From: Ideonella aquatica
Lineage (GTDB): Bacteria; Pseudomonadota; Gammaproteobacteria; Burkholderiales; Burkholderiaceae_C
Direction: 5' to 3'
Length of the DNA: 64,000 nt
Assembly (NCBI RefSeq): GCF_018069755.1
Contig: NZ_JAGQDE010000003.1
Coordinates: forward strand, 372,001-436,000
Positions 28,289-36,934 of the stretch are shown here, piece after piece; position 1 is the stretch's first letter; each line of letters opens with the position of its first letter. The notes under the pieces were generated by a model that made no database searches, was not told the origin of the DNA, and saw nothing but the letters and a program-made list of their open reading frames with translations. A program made the translations under genes and the position numbers.

Positions 28289-28337
28289 CAGGGCACCGCA
28301 TTATCAGCGCGTCGGCGGTTTTGCCTGCGTTCACGTC
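28253..28337 (-). repeat. 85-bp direct repeat, copy 1 (tRNA-Ser 5' half plus promoter)
   Basis: This segment covers the first 36 nt of tRNA-Ser and 49 bp upstream of it, including the -10 box. It is repeated without a visible difference at 28387-28471, offset by 134 bp. Confidence 0.95.
28300..28305 (-). promoter_or_regulatory. Probable -10 box of the tRNA-Ser promoter
   Basis: ATTATC here reads GATAAT on the minus strand, a near-consensus -10 box 11 bases before the tRNA 5' end. The -35 region is GC-rich and weak. The same box is repeated at 28434-28439 in the duplicated copy. Confidence 0.5.
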
Positions 28338-28386
28338 GCTGGGCGACATGAACTTCGGCGCTGGGACCGCTGGCGCGGCCCCAGAG

Positions 28387-28422
28387 CAAGACCGCTGCCT
28401 TAAGCCACTCGGCCACGTCTCC
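28387..28422 (-). pseudogene. tRNA-Ser 5' half fragment
   Basis: 36 nt that match the tRNA-Ser gene from its first base to the anticodon loop, then stop; there is no 3' half. It cannot form a tRNA. Transcription from its own promoter copy would read this half, the spacer, and then the complete tRNA. Confidence 0.88.
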
Positions 28423-28471
28423 CAGGGCACCGCATTATCAGCGCGTCGGCGGTTTTGCCTGCGTTCACGTC
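28387..28471 (-). repeat. 85-bp direct repeat, copy 2
   Basis: Second copy of the repeat at 28253-28337. It carries the same promoter-like box (28434-28439) and the tRNA 5' half. The 49-bp spacer between copies (28338-28386) is unique in the window. Confidence 0.95.
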
Positions 28472-28532
28472 TACCAGACGACATCATTATCCATGCACAA
28501 CGGTGGGCACTGTGGCGGACCGGCGCCTGCTG

Positions 28533-29111
28533 TCAGCAGCCCGAGTCATCGATCAAGATGGTCAGGCTGTCACTCGCGCTGTCGAGCTGGTAGGTGACTT
28601 TGCAATGAGCCGGCGTGGGTGCGGACGTCAGCTGATAAACACCGGCCCAGGTGCCGGGCTGGTGCGGCATGCGGTCGTAGTCCGCTGGGCGAGTGATCAG
28701 GTTGTCGACGGAGCCGTTCCAGTCGTCGACCCAGATCCTTCCCATCGGCGTCGGCCAGCCTCGGTGTGTCCAGATCGTCACCCCCTGCTCGGTGTAGTGC
28801 GGCAGGTTCCACGCCGGTTGGGCCAGGCTGCAGGTGGGCGACATGGCGCAACGGGCGCGGCCCTGCTGTGCGGCTGATTGAAGGGTCGCGACCAATCCCT
28901 CCAGGGATGCGCGCCGAGCGTCCCTGGCCAGGTTCAGGAAGCGGGGCAGGGCCGTGGCGGCCAACAGGCCCAGGATGACGACAACCGTGATCAGCTCGAT
29001 CGCAGTGAACCCCCGACTGGCAGCCTGTGACAGAACACGCCGACGGGTCCAGCCAGCCGACAGCCGTGTGGTGGCTTGCCGTGCATCAGGCGGATGCGCT
29101 GTGAAGCCCAT
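28533..29111 (-). CDS. Type IV pilin-like protein (MshA/GspH type)
   Basis: 192 residues. A prepilin peptidase site is clear: ASRG cut before FTAIELITVVVILGLLAA, with Glu at mature position 5. The following TALPRFLNLARDARRASLEG is typical of MshA-type pilins, and two Cys near the C-terminus (HCKVT...DSGC) could close the D-loop. The leader of about 35 residues is long; the chosen ATG overlaps the end of the upstream cyclase gene by 26 bp, and no later start before the cut site is visible. No assembly genes are nearby, so it depends on pilus or secretion genes elsewhere. Confidence 0.82.
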   Translation of the reverse strand: MGFTAHPPDARQATTRLSAGWTRRRVLSQAASRGFTAIELITVVVILGLLAATALPRFLNLARDARRASLEGLVATLQSAAQQGRARCAMSPTCSLAQPAWNLPHYTEQGVTIWTHRGWPTPMGRIWVDDWNGSVDNLITRPADYDRMPHQPGTWAGVYQLTSAPTPAHCKVTYQLDSASDSLTILIDDSGC

Positions 29112-30330
29112 TGTTGTCCAGCGCACTGCTGACCCTGTCGCGGCCCTGCGCCTTGGCCACATACAGGGCGGCGTCGGCCAGAGCGATGGTCTGCTCCAGG
29201 TCCAGGCTGCCGGCCGCGCGCGCGGGCAGGCCTTCGGCCACGCCGGCGGAGACGGTGCAACTCAGTGACAGGCCATTGGGCAGGCGCACCGCGCTCTGGC
29301 GCACCGACTCCACCAGGCGCTGGCCGAAGCGGTGAGCGGCGCCCAGGTCAGCGCCGTCGAGCAGAACGATGAATTCCTCGCCGCCATAGCGGCCGACCAG
29401 GTCGCCCACGCGCGCGTTGGTGCTGACCTCACGGGCCAGGTGCACGATGGCCTGGTCGCCAGCGGCGTGGCCATGGCCGTCGTTGATGCGCTTGAAGTGG
29501 TCGACGTCGATCATCGCGACTGCATAGCGCAGGTCGGGCTGGGCGGCCAGGCGCTGGCGGGCCTCGTCGTAGAAGGCGGTGCGGGTGAGCACGCCGGTCA
29601 GGCCGTCGCGGCGGGCGCGCTCGGAGATCGCGCGGCGGCTGAGTTCGTGCACGGTGGACATGAAGCTCACCGACGCGGCCACCAGGAACAGGCCACCCAG
29701 CAGCAGCGAAATCGTGTGCGCGGGCGCAGTGGCGTGGATGTCGAAGCTCATGCCCTGCACGGCCCGCCAGGCGCTGCTGCCGGCCCGCCAGGCCACGGCC
29801 GCGGCCGCAAAGGCAGCGGCCAGCCCGACGAAGCGCGAGGAGGCCAGCGTGCGGGCCTGCGGGTCCGTCCACATCAGGTGGGCGATGGCGGCTGCAAGGG
29901 TGGCGATGGCGCTGGACACCACCACCGCGCCCAGCCAGCCCAGGTGCGGGTCGATCAGCGCAGGCAGCACGCTCAGCGCGGCCAGGCCCACGGCCCAGCG
30001 GCTCAGGCGCCGCCGTGGCGTCGCGCCCAGCAGGCGGGCCTGGGCATGCAGAAACAGCGCCGGGACGGCCGTGACGGCCACGTTGGCGCCGACAAAGGAC
30101 AGGCCAAAAGGAATGTGGCCGCGCAGGAAGTACAGCAGAAAGGCCACACCGGCGGCACTGTTGGCCAGTGTCCACAGGCGCAGCCCTCTGGCCTGCTCGG
30201 GCATCGAGCGGGCCACGCTGGCGGTGAAGGCCGCCATCACGAAGCTCACCATCGCCGTGGCAAACAGCAGCGTGCGTGTGTCGAGCGGGGGGCCGGGCAG
30301 GTCAGGAAACACGGGCGAAGGCGTTGGCAC
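29086..30330 (-). CDS. Membrane diguanylate cyclase
   Basis: 414 residues from a GTG. About seven membrane helices fill residues 17-240, with no recognised 7TM or MASE name. The C-terminal GGDEF domain has RDGLTGVLTRTAFYDE, AMIDVDHFKRINDGHGH and GGEEF at 316-320, with an RVGD inhibitory site five residues before it. It should make c-di-GMP in response to an unknown membrane signal. Its 3' end overlaps the pilin gene, suggesting shared expression. Confidence 0.88.
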   Translation of the reverse strand: MPTPSPVFPDLPGPPLDTRTLLFATAMVSFVMAAFTASVARSMPEQARGLRLWTLANSAAGVAFLLYFLRGHIPFGLSFVGANVAVTAVPALFLHAQARLLGATPRRRLSRWAVGLAALSVLPALIDPHLGWLGAVVVSSAIATLAAAIAHLMWTDPQARTLASSRFVGLAAAFAAAAVAWRAGSSAWRAVQGMSFDIHATAPAHTISLLLGGLFLVAASVSFMSTVHELSRRAISERARRDGLTGVLTRTAFYDEARQRLAAQPDLRYAVAMIDVDHFKRINDGHGHAAGDQAIVHLAREVSTNARVGDLVGRYGGEEFIVLLDGADLGAAHRFGQRLVESVRQSAVRLPNGLSLSCTVSAGVAEGLPARAAGSLDLEQTIALADAALYVAKAQGRDRVSSALDNNGLHSASA

Positions 30331-30396
30331 CGCCGGAGGCAGTTCGATCGGATATCGGCCATTGCCGTACCAACTTGAGGTCGCGCCGGGCCGCCC

Positions 30397-31218
30397 TCAG
30401 CCGGGTGCCTGGGCCTGGTGGCAGCGCACCTGCACCACCTCGCGCCGGCCGCCATCTACCCGTGCCGCGCTCAGCGCGCCGCCCCAGATGCAGCCGGTGT
30501 CCAGCGCCAGCAGGTCGGGGCGGTTGATCAGGCCCAGCGTCGACCAGTGGCCGAAGGCGATCGGCTCGCCCGCGCTGGCGCGGTCAGCGTGGCTGAACCA
30601 CGGGGCGAAGCCTGCTGGCGCTTGCTCGGCACTGTCCTTGGTGTCGAACTCCAGCAGGCCGTCAGCGCTGCAAAAGCGGATGCGCGTGAGCACGTTGACG
30701 ATGAAGCGCCAGCGGTCGAAGCCGCCCAGCGTGTCGTCCCAGCGCGGTGGCTCGTTGCCGTACATCACCTGCAGGAAGTCAGGGAACTGCGGGCCACGGA
30801 TCATGGCCTCCACTTCGCGCGCCAGGGCCAGTGTGCGGTCGCGGTTCCACTGCGGCAGCACGCCGGCATGCACGCACAGCCAGCCGCAGGCGCTGTCGGC
30901 CAGGCGGCACTGGCGCAGCCAGTCCAGCCAGGCGTCGCGCTCGTCATTGGCCAGCAGGGCGCCCAGCGTGTCCTTGCGGTGCGGCCGGCGCACACCTGCG
31001 GCCACCGCCAGCAGGTGCAGGTCGTGGTTGCCCAGCAGGCAGGTGGCGCTGGCGCCTAAGCCGCGCAGGCGGCGCAGCACGCCCAGCGAGTCGGGGCCGC
31101 GGTTGACCAGGTCACCCAGCACGTGCAGGTGGTCGCGCGAGGGGCTGAAGCCGATCTCGGCCAACAACTGCTCGAAGGCGTCGTGGCAGCCCTGCAGGTC
31201 GCCGATCAGGTAGTGCAT
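30397..31218 (-). CDS. apaH: Symmetrical bis(5'-nucleosyl)-tetraphosphatase ApaH
   Basis: 273 residues, the usual ApaH length. Metallophosphatase motifs in order: GDLQGCHD, GDLVNRGPDS, GNHDLH and later VHAG and GHW. It hydrolyses Ap4A to two ADP and can decap Np4-capped RNA. The ATG was chosen at MHYLIGDLQG; earlier in-frame codons add unrelated residues. It is divergent from the CNNM gene, with 72 bp between. Confidence 0.95.
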   Translation of the reverse strand: MHYLIGDLQGCHDAFEQLLAEIGFSPSRDHLHVLGDLVNRGPDSLGVLRRLRGLGASATCLLGNHDLHLLAVAAGVRRPHRKDTLGALLANDERDAWLDWLRQCRLADSACGWLCVHAGVLPQWNRDRTLALAREVEAMIRGPQFPDFLQVMYGNEPPRWDDTLGGFDRWRFIVNVLTRIRFCSADGLLEFDTKDSAEQAPAGFAPWFSHADRASAGEPIAFGHWSTLGLINRPDLLALDTGCIWGGALSAARVDGGRREVVQVRCHQAQAPG

Positions 31219-31290
31219 GGCGCGGATTCTGCTACGCTCGCGGGTCCTTTTTCTTTCAGCGGCGGCGCCTCGGGCGGTACGCCGCGTTCC

Positions 31291-32601
31291 ATGGACGTTG
31301 CACTTCTTGTCCTGCTGATCCTGATCAACGGCGTGTTCGCGATGTCGGAGATGGCCTTGTCGGCCAGCCGCAAGGCGCGCCTGCAGGTGATGCTGGAGTC
31401 GGGCGAGAGCGGCGCGCAGGCGGCGATCACGCTGCACGACAACCCCACGCGCTTCCTGTCCACGGTGCAGATCGGCATCACCTCGATCGGCGTGCTCAAC
31501 GGCATCGTCGGCGAGGCGGCCTTCTCCGGACCGCTGGCCGAGTGGCTGCGTGCCACCTTCAGCCTGGGCGACAAGCCGTCGGCCGTCACTGCCACGGCGC
31601 TGGTGGTGGTGATCATCACCATCCTGAGCATCATCTTTGGCGAGCTGGTGCCCAAGCGCCTGGGTCAGATGTACCCCGAGACCGTGGCCCGCCTGGTGGC
31701 ACCGGCCATGCAGTGGCTGTCCTCAGCCACCCGGCCGCTGGTGGCGCTGCTGTCAGTCACCACCGAGGCGGTGCTGCGCCTGATCGGCATCCGCGGCGGC
31801 CCCAGCCGCAGCGTCACCGAGGAAGAGATTGCGGCGCAGCTGGAAGAGGGCCTGGACGCCGGCGTGATCGAGGCCCAGGAGCACCAGATGGTGCGCAACG
31901 TGTTCCGCCTGGACGACCGGCAGATCGGCTCGATGATGATCCCGCGCGCCGAGATCGACTGGATCGACGCCGACGCCCCGGTGAGCGATGTGCTGCGCAT
32001 CGTCACCGAGGCCGAGCACTCGCGCTACCCTGTGTGCCGCGGCGGCCTGGACGACGTGATCGGTGTGGTGGCCGCACACAGTCTGCTGCGTCCGCTGGCC
32101 GAGGGCCGCCTGGGTGCCTTGAGCGACCACCTGGCGCCGCCGGTCTTCGTGCCCGAAACCCTGTCGGGCATGGAGTTGCTTGAGCACTTCAAGACCAGTG
32201 GTGCCGAGCTGGTGTTCGTGGTGGACGAGTACGGTGCGGTGCAGGGTGTGATCACCGTGCGCGATGTGCTGGAGGCCATCACCGGCGAGTTCGGCACGTC
32301 CACAGATGAAGACGCCTGGGCGGTCCAGCGTGAGGACGGCAGCTGGCTGGTTGACGGCCTGATTCCGGTGCCCGAGCTGAAGGACCGCCTGGCCATCAAG
32401 GAATTGCCCGAGGAAGACCGCGGGCGCTACAACACCCTGGCTGGCATGGTCATGCTGCTGCTCGGGCGCCTGCCCCGCACCGCCGACGTCGTCGAGTGGA
32501 GCGGCTGGCGCTTCGAGGTGGTCGACCTCGACGGCAAGCGGGTGGACAAGGTGCTGGCCAGCCGCCTGCACGACCCTGAGGACGAGAGACAAGAGCCATG
32601 A
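31291..32601 (+). CDS. CNNM-domain/CBS membrane protein (HlyC/CorC family)
   Basis: 436 residues. DUF21/CNNM membrane domain at about 1-190 (NGVFAMSEMALSASRKARL; SIIFGELVPKRLG), a CBS pair at about 205-335 (MIPRAEIDWID; VVDEYGAVQGVITVRDVLE) and a C-terminal CorC_HlyC domain. Relatives are linked to magnesium/cobalt efflux, not haemolysis. The stop overlaps the SapC start (ATGA). Confidence 0.9.
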   Translation: MDVALLVLLILINGVFAMSEMALSASRKARLQVMLESGESGAQAAITLHDNPTRFLSTVQIGITSIGVLNGIVGEAAFSGPLAEWLRATFSLGDKPSAVTATALVVVIITILSIIFGELVPKRLGQMYPETVARLVAPAMQWLSSATRPLVALLSVTTEAVLRLIGIRGGPSRSVTEEEIAAQLEEGLDAGVIEAQEHQMVRNVFRLDDRQIGSMMIPRAEIDWIDADAPVSDVLRIVTEAEHSRYPVCRGGLDDVIGVVAAHSLLRPLAEGRLGALSDHLAPPVFVPETLSGMELLEHFKTSGAELVFVVDEYGAVQGVITVRDVLEAITGEFGTSTDEDAWAVQREDGSWLVDGLIPVPELKDRLAIKELPEEDRGRYNTLAGMVMLLLGRLPRTADVVEWSGWRFEVVDLDGKRVDKVLASRLHDPEDERQEP

Positions 32602-33356
32602 TCAATTCCGACCTGCACAAGCAACCCCAGTTGCTGGACCGCAACCTGCATCGCCAGCTGCGCCTGCGCAACGACCTCAACAACCTGGTGGTCGCCAAGC
32701 AGCTGAACTCGATGTTTCTGACCGTGGCCGAGTTCGGCGATGCCTGCAAGGAGTACCCGATCCTGTTCCTGCGCGCGGGCGAACTGGACGGCAAGCAGCA
32801 GGTCGCCGCGGTGGCGGTGATGGGCCTGAGCCCGGGCGAGAACCTGATGATGGAAACCACCCACGACGGCAGCGAACGCTGGACCGCGCGCTACGTGCCG
32901 GCGGTGCTGCGCGCCTACCCGTTCACGATGGCCCGCACCCAGCCTGACCAGTGGGCGGTGGCCATGGACCGCAGCTGGAAGGGCTTTTCCGAGACCGAGG
33001 GCGAGCGCCTGTTCGACGACCAGGGCGAGCCCACGCCCTACATGAACACCGTGCGCGAATTCGTCGAGCGCGTCGAGGGCGAGATCGAGCGCACCCGCCA
33101 GGCCGGCGAGCGCCTGCTGGAGCTGGGCCTGCTGCAGGAAAAGCGCTTTGACGCCACGCTGCCCAACGGCCAGCCGCTGGTGGTGGATGGCTTCCTCGCT
33201 GTTGACGAGGAGAAGATGGCCGCGCTGGGCGACGCCGAGGTGCTGGAGCTGCACCGAGGTGGCCTGGCGGCCGTGCTGATGACGCACCAGGTCTCGCTGG
33301 GCAACATGCGCGCGCTGATCGAGCGCCGGCTGGCCAAGGGCACGCAGAGCGCCTGA
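32598..33356 (+). CDS. SapC-family protein
   Basis: 252 residues of the PF07277 type, with FCHEYPIVF-like text (FGDACKEYPILFLRAGE), then AVMGLSPGENLM and RAYPFTM. The name SapC comes from surface-layer loci, and no enzymatic role is established; it is not the ABC permease SapC. It is coupled by a 4-bp overlap to the CNNM gene. Confidence 0.82.
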   Translation: MINSDLHKQPQLLDRNLHRQLRLRNDLNNLVVAKQLNSMFLTVAEFGDACKEYPILFLRAGELDGKQQVAAVAVMGLSPGENLMMETTHDGSERWTARYVPAVLRAYPFTMARTQPDQWAVAMDRSWKGFSETEGERLFDDQGEPTPYMNTVREFVERVEGEIERTRQAGERLLELGLLQEKRFDATLPNGQPLVVDGFLAVDEEKMAALGDAEVLELHRGGLAAVLMTHQVSLGNMRALIERRLAKGTQSA

Positions 33357-33404
33357 GCCCGCCGCGACTGAGGGGCACGCTGGCCGGCGCGGGCCCCGGC
33401 GTCA

Positions 33405-34949
33405 TCAGAGCTTGAAGACCGAGACCGCCTGCACCAGCTGACCGGCCTGGGTTCTCAGGCTCTCGGCTGCGGCGGCACTTTCTTCGACCAGGGCAGCGTT
33501 TTGCTGGGTGGCCTGGTCCATCTGGCCGACGGCATCACTGACCTGCTGAATGCCGGTGCTCTGTTCCACCGAGGCCGAGCTGATCTCGCTGACGATGTCG
33601 CTGACCCGCTGGATGGAGCCGACGATCTGCTCCATCGTCTCGCCCGCCTGGCCGACCAGCGTCGTGCCCTGTTCCACCTGCTCGACGTTGCGCGTGATCA
33701 GGGCCTTGATTTCCTTGGCGGCCTCGGCGCTGCGCTGAGCCAGGTTGCGCACCTCGCCGGCCACCACCGCGAAGCCGCGGCCCTGCTCGCCCGCGCGCGC
33801 CGCCTCGACGGCGGCGTTCAGCGCCAGGATGTTGGTCTGGAAAGCAATGCCGTCAATGACACCGATGATGTCGCCGATCTTGCGGCTGGAGTCGCTGATG
33901 TTCTGCATCGTCGTGACCACCTCGCCAACGACGGTGCCACCCTGTTGCGCAACGCCTGCGGCGGCGCGCGCCAGCTGATTGGCCTGCTGGGCGCTGTCGG
34001 CGTTCTGCCGGACCGTGCTGCCCAGTTCTTCCATCGACGAAGCGGTCTGTTGCAGCGCGCTGGCCTGTTGTTCGGTGCGGCCGGAGAGGTCCTGGTTGCC
34101 CTGGGCGATCTGGCTGCTGGCGGTGGCCACGCTGTCGCTGCCGGCACGCACCTGGGAGACGATCGTCGCCAGGCTGTCGCGCATCGCCGCCATCGAGGCC
34201 AGCACGCTGTTGGCCGGCGCCTGCGCCGCACCGGCGATCGGGCCCAGGTCACCCTGGGCGATCTTGCGCGCAGCGTTGCCCAGCTCGTCGGGTTCGGCGC
34301 CCAGTGCGCGCATCAGCTTGCGCGGGATGTACAGACCCAGGCCAATGGCCGTGGCCACGGCGAGCAGGAGGGCGGCCAGCAGGATGGCGCGGGCGGTGGC
34401 GTAGCTGTCCCGGGCCTGTTCGGTGTCCTGATCACCGCGCTGTGCGCCATAGGCCAGGTAGTCGTCACCCGCGGCGATCAGGGCCGCCAGCAGGGGTTGG
34501 CATTCCGCGTTCATCTTGGCGATGGCGGCATCGCGCTCGCCATTTGTGGCCTTGGCCACGATGTCCAGCGCCACCGGGCCGTACTTGGCTTCGATGGTCA
34601 CGATGGCGTCGACCAGTTGCTTGACCTTCGGGTCAGCGGCCTGGGCGGCGCGCTTGTGCAGCTCGGCCAATTGGGTCTGGACCTCGCTGTGCGCCTTGGC
34701 CACAGCGGCTTTTTCGGCCGCCAGGCGCTGCGGGTCCGTGGTGATCAACAGGTTCCGGGCCGCCAGCGCGCGAGCGTTGGTGGCCTCCAGCACCTTGTTG
34801 GCCATGGCCATGCGTTGGGCCGGCCCGTGGACATAGCGGTCGAAGGCGTCGTTCGAGCTGGCGGCGGTGTTCAACCCCAGCAGGGCCGTGATCAGCACCA
34901 GGACTGCGAGCGCACCGAACGAGAGAAGCAGCAGCGTGCGGGTTTTCAT
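33405..34949 (-). CDS. Methyl-accepting chemotaxis protein, Tar-like architecture
   Basis: 514 residues. Helix 1 at about 7-28, a four-helix-bundle periplasmic domain to about 185, helix 2 at about 188-208, HAMP, then the signalling domain with [20 protein letters not shown] at the tip. No NWETF tail is present. It detects an unknown ligand. It is convergent with the SapC gene; 103 bp without a gene separate its start from the IclR stop. Confidence 0.94.
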   Translation of the reverse strand: MKTRTLLLLSFGALAVLVLITALLGLNTAASSNDAFDRYVHGPAQRMAMANKVLEATNARALAARNLLITTDPQRLAAEKAAVAKAHSEVQTQLAELHKRAAQAADPKVKQLVDAIVTIEAKYGPVALDIVAKATNGERDAAIAKMNAECQPLLAALIAAGDDYLAYGAQRGDQDTEQARDSYATARAILLAALLLAVATAIGLGLYIPRKLMRALGAEPDELGNAARKIAQGDLGPIAGAAQAPANSVLASMAAMRDSLATIVSQVRAGSDSVATASSQIAQGNQDLSGRTEQQASALQQTASSMEELGSTVRQNADSAQQANQLARAAAGVAQQGGTVVGEVVTTMQNISDSSRKIGDIIGVIDGIAFQTNILALNAAVEAARAGEQGRGFAVVAGEVRNLAQRSAEAAKEIKALITRNVEQVEQGTTLVGQAGETMEQIVGSIQRVSDIVSEISSASVEQSTGIQQVSDAVGQMDQATQQNAALVEESAAAAESLRTQAGQLVQAVSVFKL

Positions 34950-35052
34950 GCGCGGTTGTCCTTCGAGAGTCGGGATGGGGTCAAGACCTCCTCAGTGTCC
35001 TGGCAGGGACCCTCACACGATCCAGGGAAGAACGCGCGCAATCGGGTCCATC

Positions 35053-35841
35053 TCAGGCGCTGCCGCGCCAGCCCAGTTGCTGGGACAGGGCTTGGGCCGC
35101 TTGCTGCATGCGGCGGGCCACGGCGCCCTGGGGTCCCAGGTCGATCGCGGCGCCCGGGCCGACCACGGTCAGGCCCAGCACCAGCCGCCCCAGGCTGTCA
35201 AAGACCGGCACTGCCAGCGCGTGGATGCCGGGCACCGCGTCGCCCTCGGCGCGCGCCGGCTGGCCGGCGCGGATCTCTGACAGCGCTTGCTGGAAGGGCG
35301 CATCGGTCGCCAGCTCGTCCAGGCCCGCGCCCAGCGCCTCGCGCAGCCGCTCGGGCGGCAGCAGGGCCGCGAACAGCCGGCCGGATGCGGTGTCGCGCAG
35401 GCTCATCACGGTGCCATGGCGCATCGTCACATGCACCGGCGTGGCGGCCTCGGCCACGCGCACGATGGTCGGTCCGCGGTTGCCCCACATCGCCAGCGCC
35501 ACCGTCAGGCCCAGCGCCTCGGCCAGTTCCTCGATCAGCGGCGTGGCCAGGCGCAGCGGGTCGTACTGCTGCAGACCGATCAGGCCCATCTGCAGCGCCA
35601 GCGGGCCCAGGCCGTAGTGGCCGCTGCCGGCGTCCTGCGCCACCAGGCCCACCTTCTGGAAGCTCACCAGGTAGGGGTGGGCCTTGGCCGGCACCATGCC
35701 GGCCTCGCGGGCCAGGTCCTTCAGCGGCAGCGGGCGGCCGTGGTGGGCCAGGGCCAACAGCAGCTGGCCGCCCACCTCGATGCTCTGGATGCCACGCGGT
35801 CCGCGGGGTTCGGCGTCGTCAGCGGTGTCGTGCAGGCTCAT
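35053..35841 (-). CDS. IclR-family transcriptional regulator
   Basis: 262 residues: an N-terminal winged helix (about 20-80; LPLKDLAREAGMVPAKAHPY) and a C-terminal IclR effector domain (about 90-255). It is divergent from the MBL hydrolase/fumarylacetoacetase pair and probably controls it, sensing a pathway intermediate. ATG 35841 is preferred over a TTG eight codons upstream. A near-palindrome in the shared intergenic region (35867-35884) is a candidate operator. Confidence 0.9.
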   Translation of the reverse strand: MSLHDTADDAEPRGPRGIQSIEVGGQLLLALAHHGRPLPLKDLAREAGMVPAKAHPYLVSFQKVGLVAQDAGSGHYGLGPLALQMGLIGLQQYDPLRLATPLIEELAEALGLTVALAMWGNRGPTIVRVAEAATPVHVTMRHGTVMSLRDTASGRLFAALLPPERLREALGAGLDELATDAPFQQALSEIRAGQPARAEGDAVPGIHALAVPVFDSLGRLVLGLTVVGPGAAIDLGPQGAVARRMQQAAQALSQQLGWRGSA

Positions 35842-35866
35842 CGGCTCGGGTTTATACTGAAACAAA

Positions 35867-35884
35867 TCGATTAGACATTATCGA
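35867..35884. promoter_or_regulatory. Candidate IclR operator palindrome
   Basis: TCGATTAGACATTATCGA: two 7-bp arms with one mismatch around a 4-bp centre, in an AT-rich patch between the divergent IclR and MBL genes. IclR regulators commonly bind such sites and repress their own gene. The call rests on position and symmetry only. Confidence 0.45.
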
Positions 35885-35963
35885 ACAACCAAACTAAGAT
35901 CAAGGGGTGGAACCCGCAGGCCGGGCTCCGCCGTTTTCGCGCCGCCGCCACAGGAACACCGCC

Positions 35964-36929
35964 ATGAGCACCAAGACCTTCGCCTCGCACGCCGACCTGG
36001 AAGAAAAGCAGGTCAGCTTCGTCCAGCTGTCCGAGCACGCCTGGGCCTACACCGCCGAGGGCGACCCCAACACCGGCATCATCATCGGCGACGACGCGGT
36101 GATGGTCATCGACACCCAGGCCACGCCGGTGATGGCGCAGGACGTGATCCGCCGCATCCGCACGGTCACCGACAAGCCCATCAAGTACGTGCTGATGAGC
36201 CACTACCACGCGGTGCGCGTGCTGGGCGCCAGCGCCTACATGGCCGAAGGCGGCGAGCAGATCATCGCCAGCCAGGACACCTACGACCTGATCGTGCAGC
36301 GCGGCGAGCAGGACAAGGCCAGCGAGATCGGCCGCTTCCCGCGCCTGTTCCAGAACGTCGAGAGCGTGCCCCCGGGTCTGACCTGGCCCACCATGACCTT
36401 CACCGGCAAGATGACCGTCTGGCTGGGCAAGCTGGAAGTGCAACTGCTGCAGCTGGGCCGCGGCCACACCAAGGGCGACACCGTGGCCTGGCTGCCGCAG
36501 GAGAAGGTGCTGTTCTCGGGCGACCTGGTCGAGTTCGACGCCACCCCCTACGCCGGCGACGCCTACTTCCAGGACTGGCCGCAGACCCTGCGCAACATCG
36601 CCGCACTCCAGCCCGAGAAGCTGGTGCCCGGCCGCGGCGCTGCGCTGGCCACGCCGGAGCAGGTGCAGGCCGGCCTGCAAGGCACCGAGGCCTTCGTCAC
36701 CGAACTCTTCGCCAGCGTCAAGGCGGGTGCTGCCGCCGGCAAGCCGCTGCGCGACGTCTATGAAGAGACCTTCAAGGCGCTGCAGCCCAAGTACGGCCAC
36801 TGGGTGATCTTCAACCACTGCATGCCCTTCGACGTGACCCGTGCCTATGACGAGGCCACGCAGTACCCCGACCCGCGCATCTGGACCGCCGAGCGCGACA
36901 TCGAGATGTGGAAGGCGCTGGAAGGTTGA
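35964..36929 (+). CDS. MBL-fold hydrolase with altered metal motif
   Basis: 321 residues with a metallo-beta-lactamase fold: GIIIGDDAVMVIDTQATP, then SHYHAVRVLG where most relatives have HxHxDH, then RGHTKGDT and FSGDLVEF. The Asp-His of the first motif is replaced by Val-Arg, so metal binding may be partly lost or changed. It precedes fumarylacetoacetase by 5 bp and is divergent from IclR, pointing to aromatic-ring catabolism. AGGAAC lies upstream of the ATG. The reaction is not known. Confidence 0.82.
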   Translation: MSTKTFASHADLEEKQVSFVQLSEHAWAYTAEGDPNTGIIIGDDAVMVIDTQATPVMAQDVIRRIRTVTDKPIKYVLMSHYHAVRVLGASAYMAEGGEQIIASQDTYDLIVQRGEQDKASEIGRFPRLFQNVESVPPGLTWPTMTFTGKMTVWLGKLEVQLLQLGRGHTKGDTVAWLPQEKVLFSGDLVEFDATPYAGDAYFQDWPQTLRNIAALQPEKLVPGRGAALATPEQVQAGLQGTEAFVTELFASVKAGAAAGKPLRDVYEETFKALQPKYGHWVIFNHCMPFDVTRAYDEATQYPDPRIWTAERDIEMWKALEG

Positions 36930-36934
36930 ACGCC

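Noticed and set aside
28387-28471. Attachment site of an integrated element in tRNA-Ser
   Set aside because: The copied part is the 5' half and promoter, the copies are only 134 bp apart, and no integrase is near.
32598-33356. Peptide ABC transporter permease SapC
   Set aside because: The protein has no membrane helices and matches the unrelated PF07277 family of the same name.
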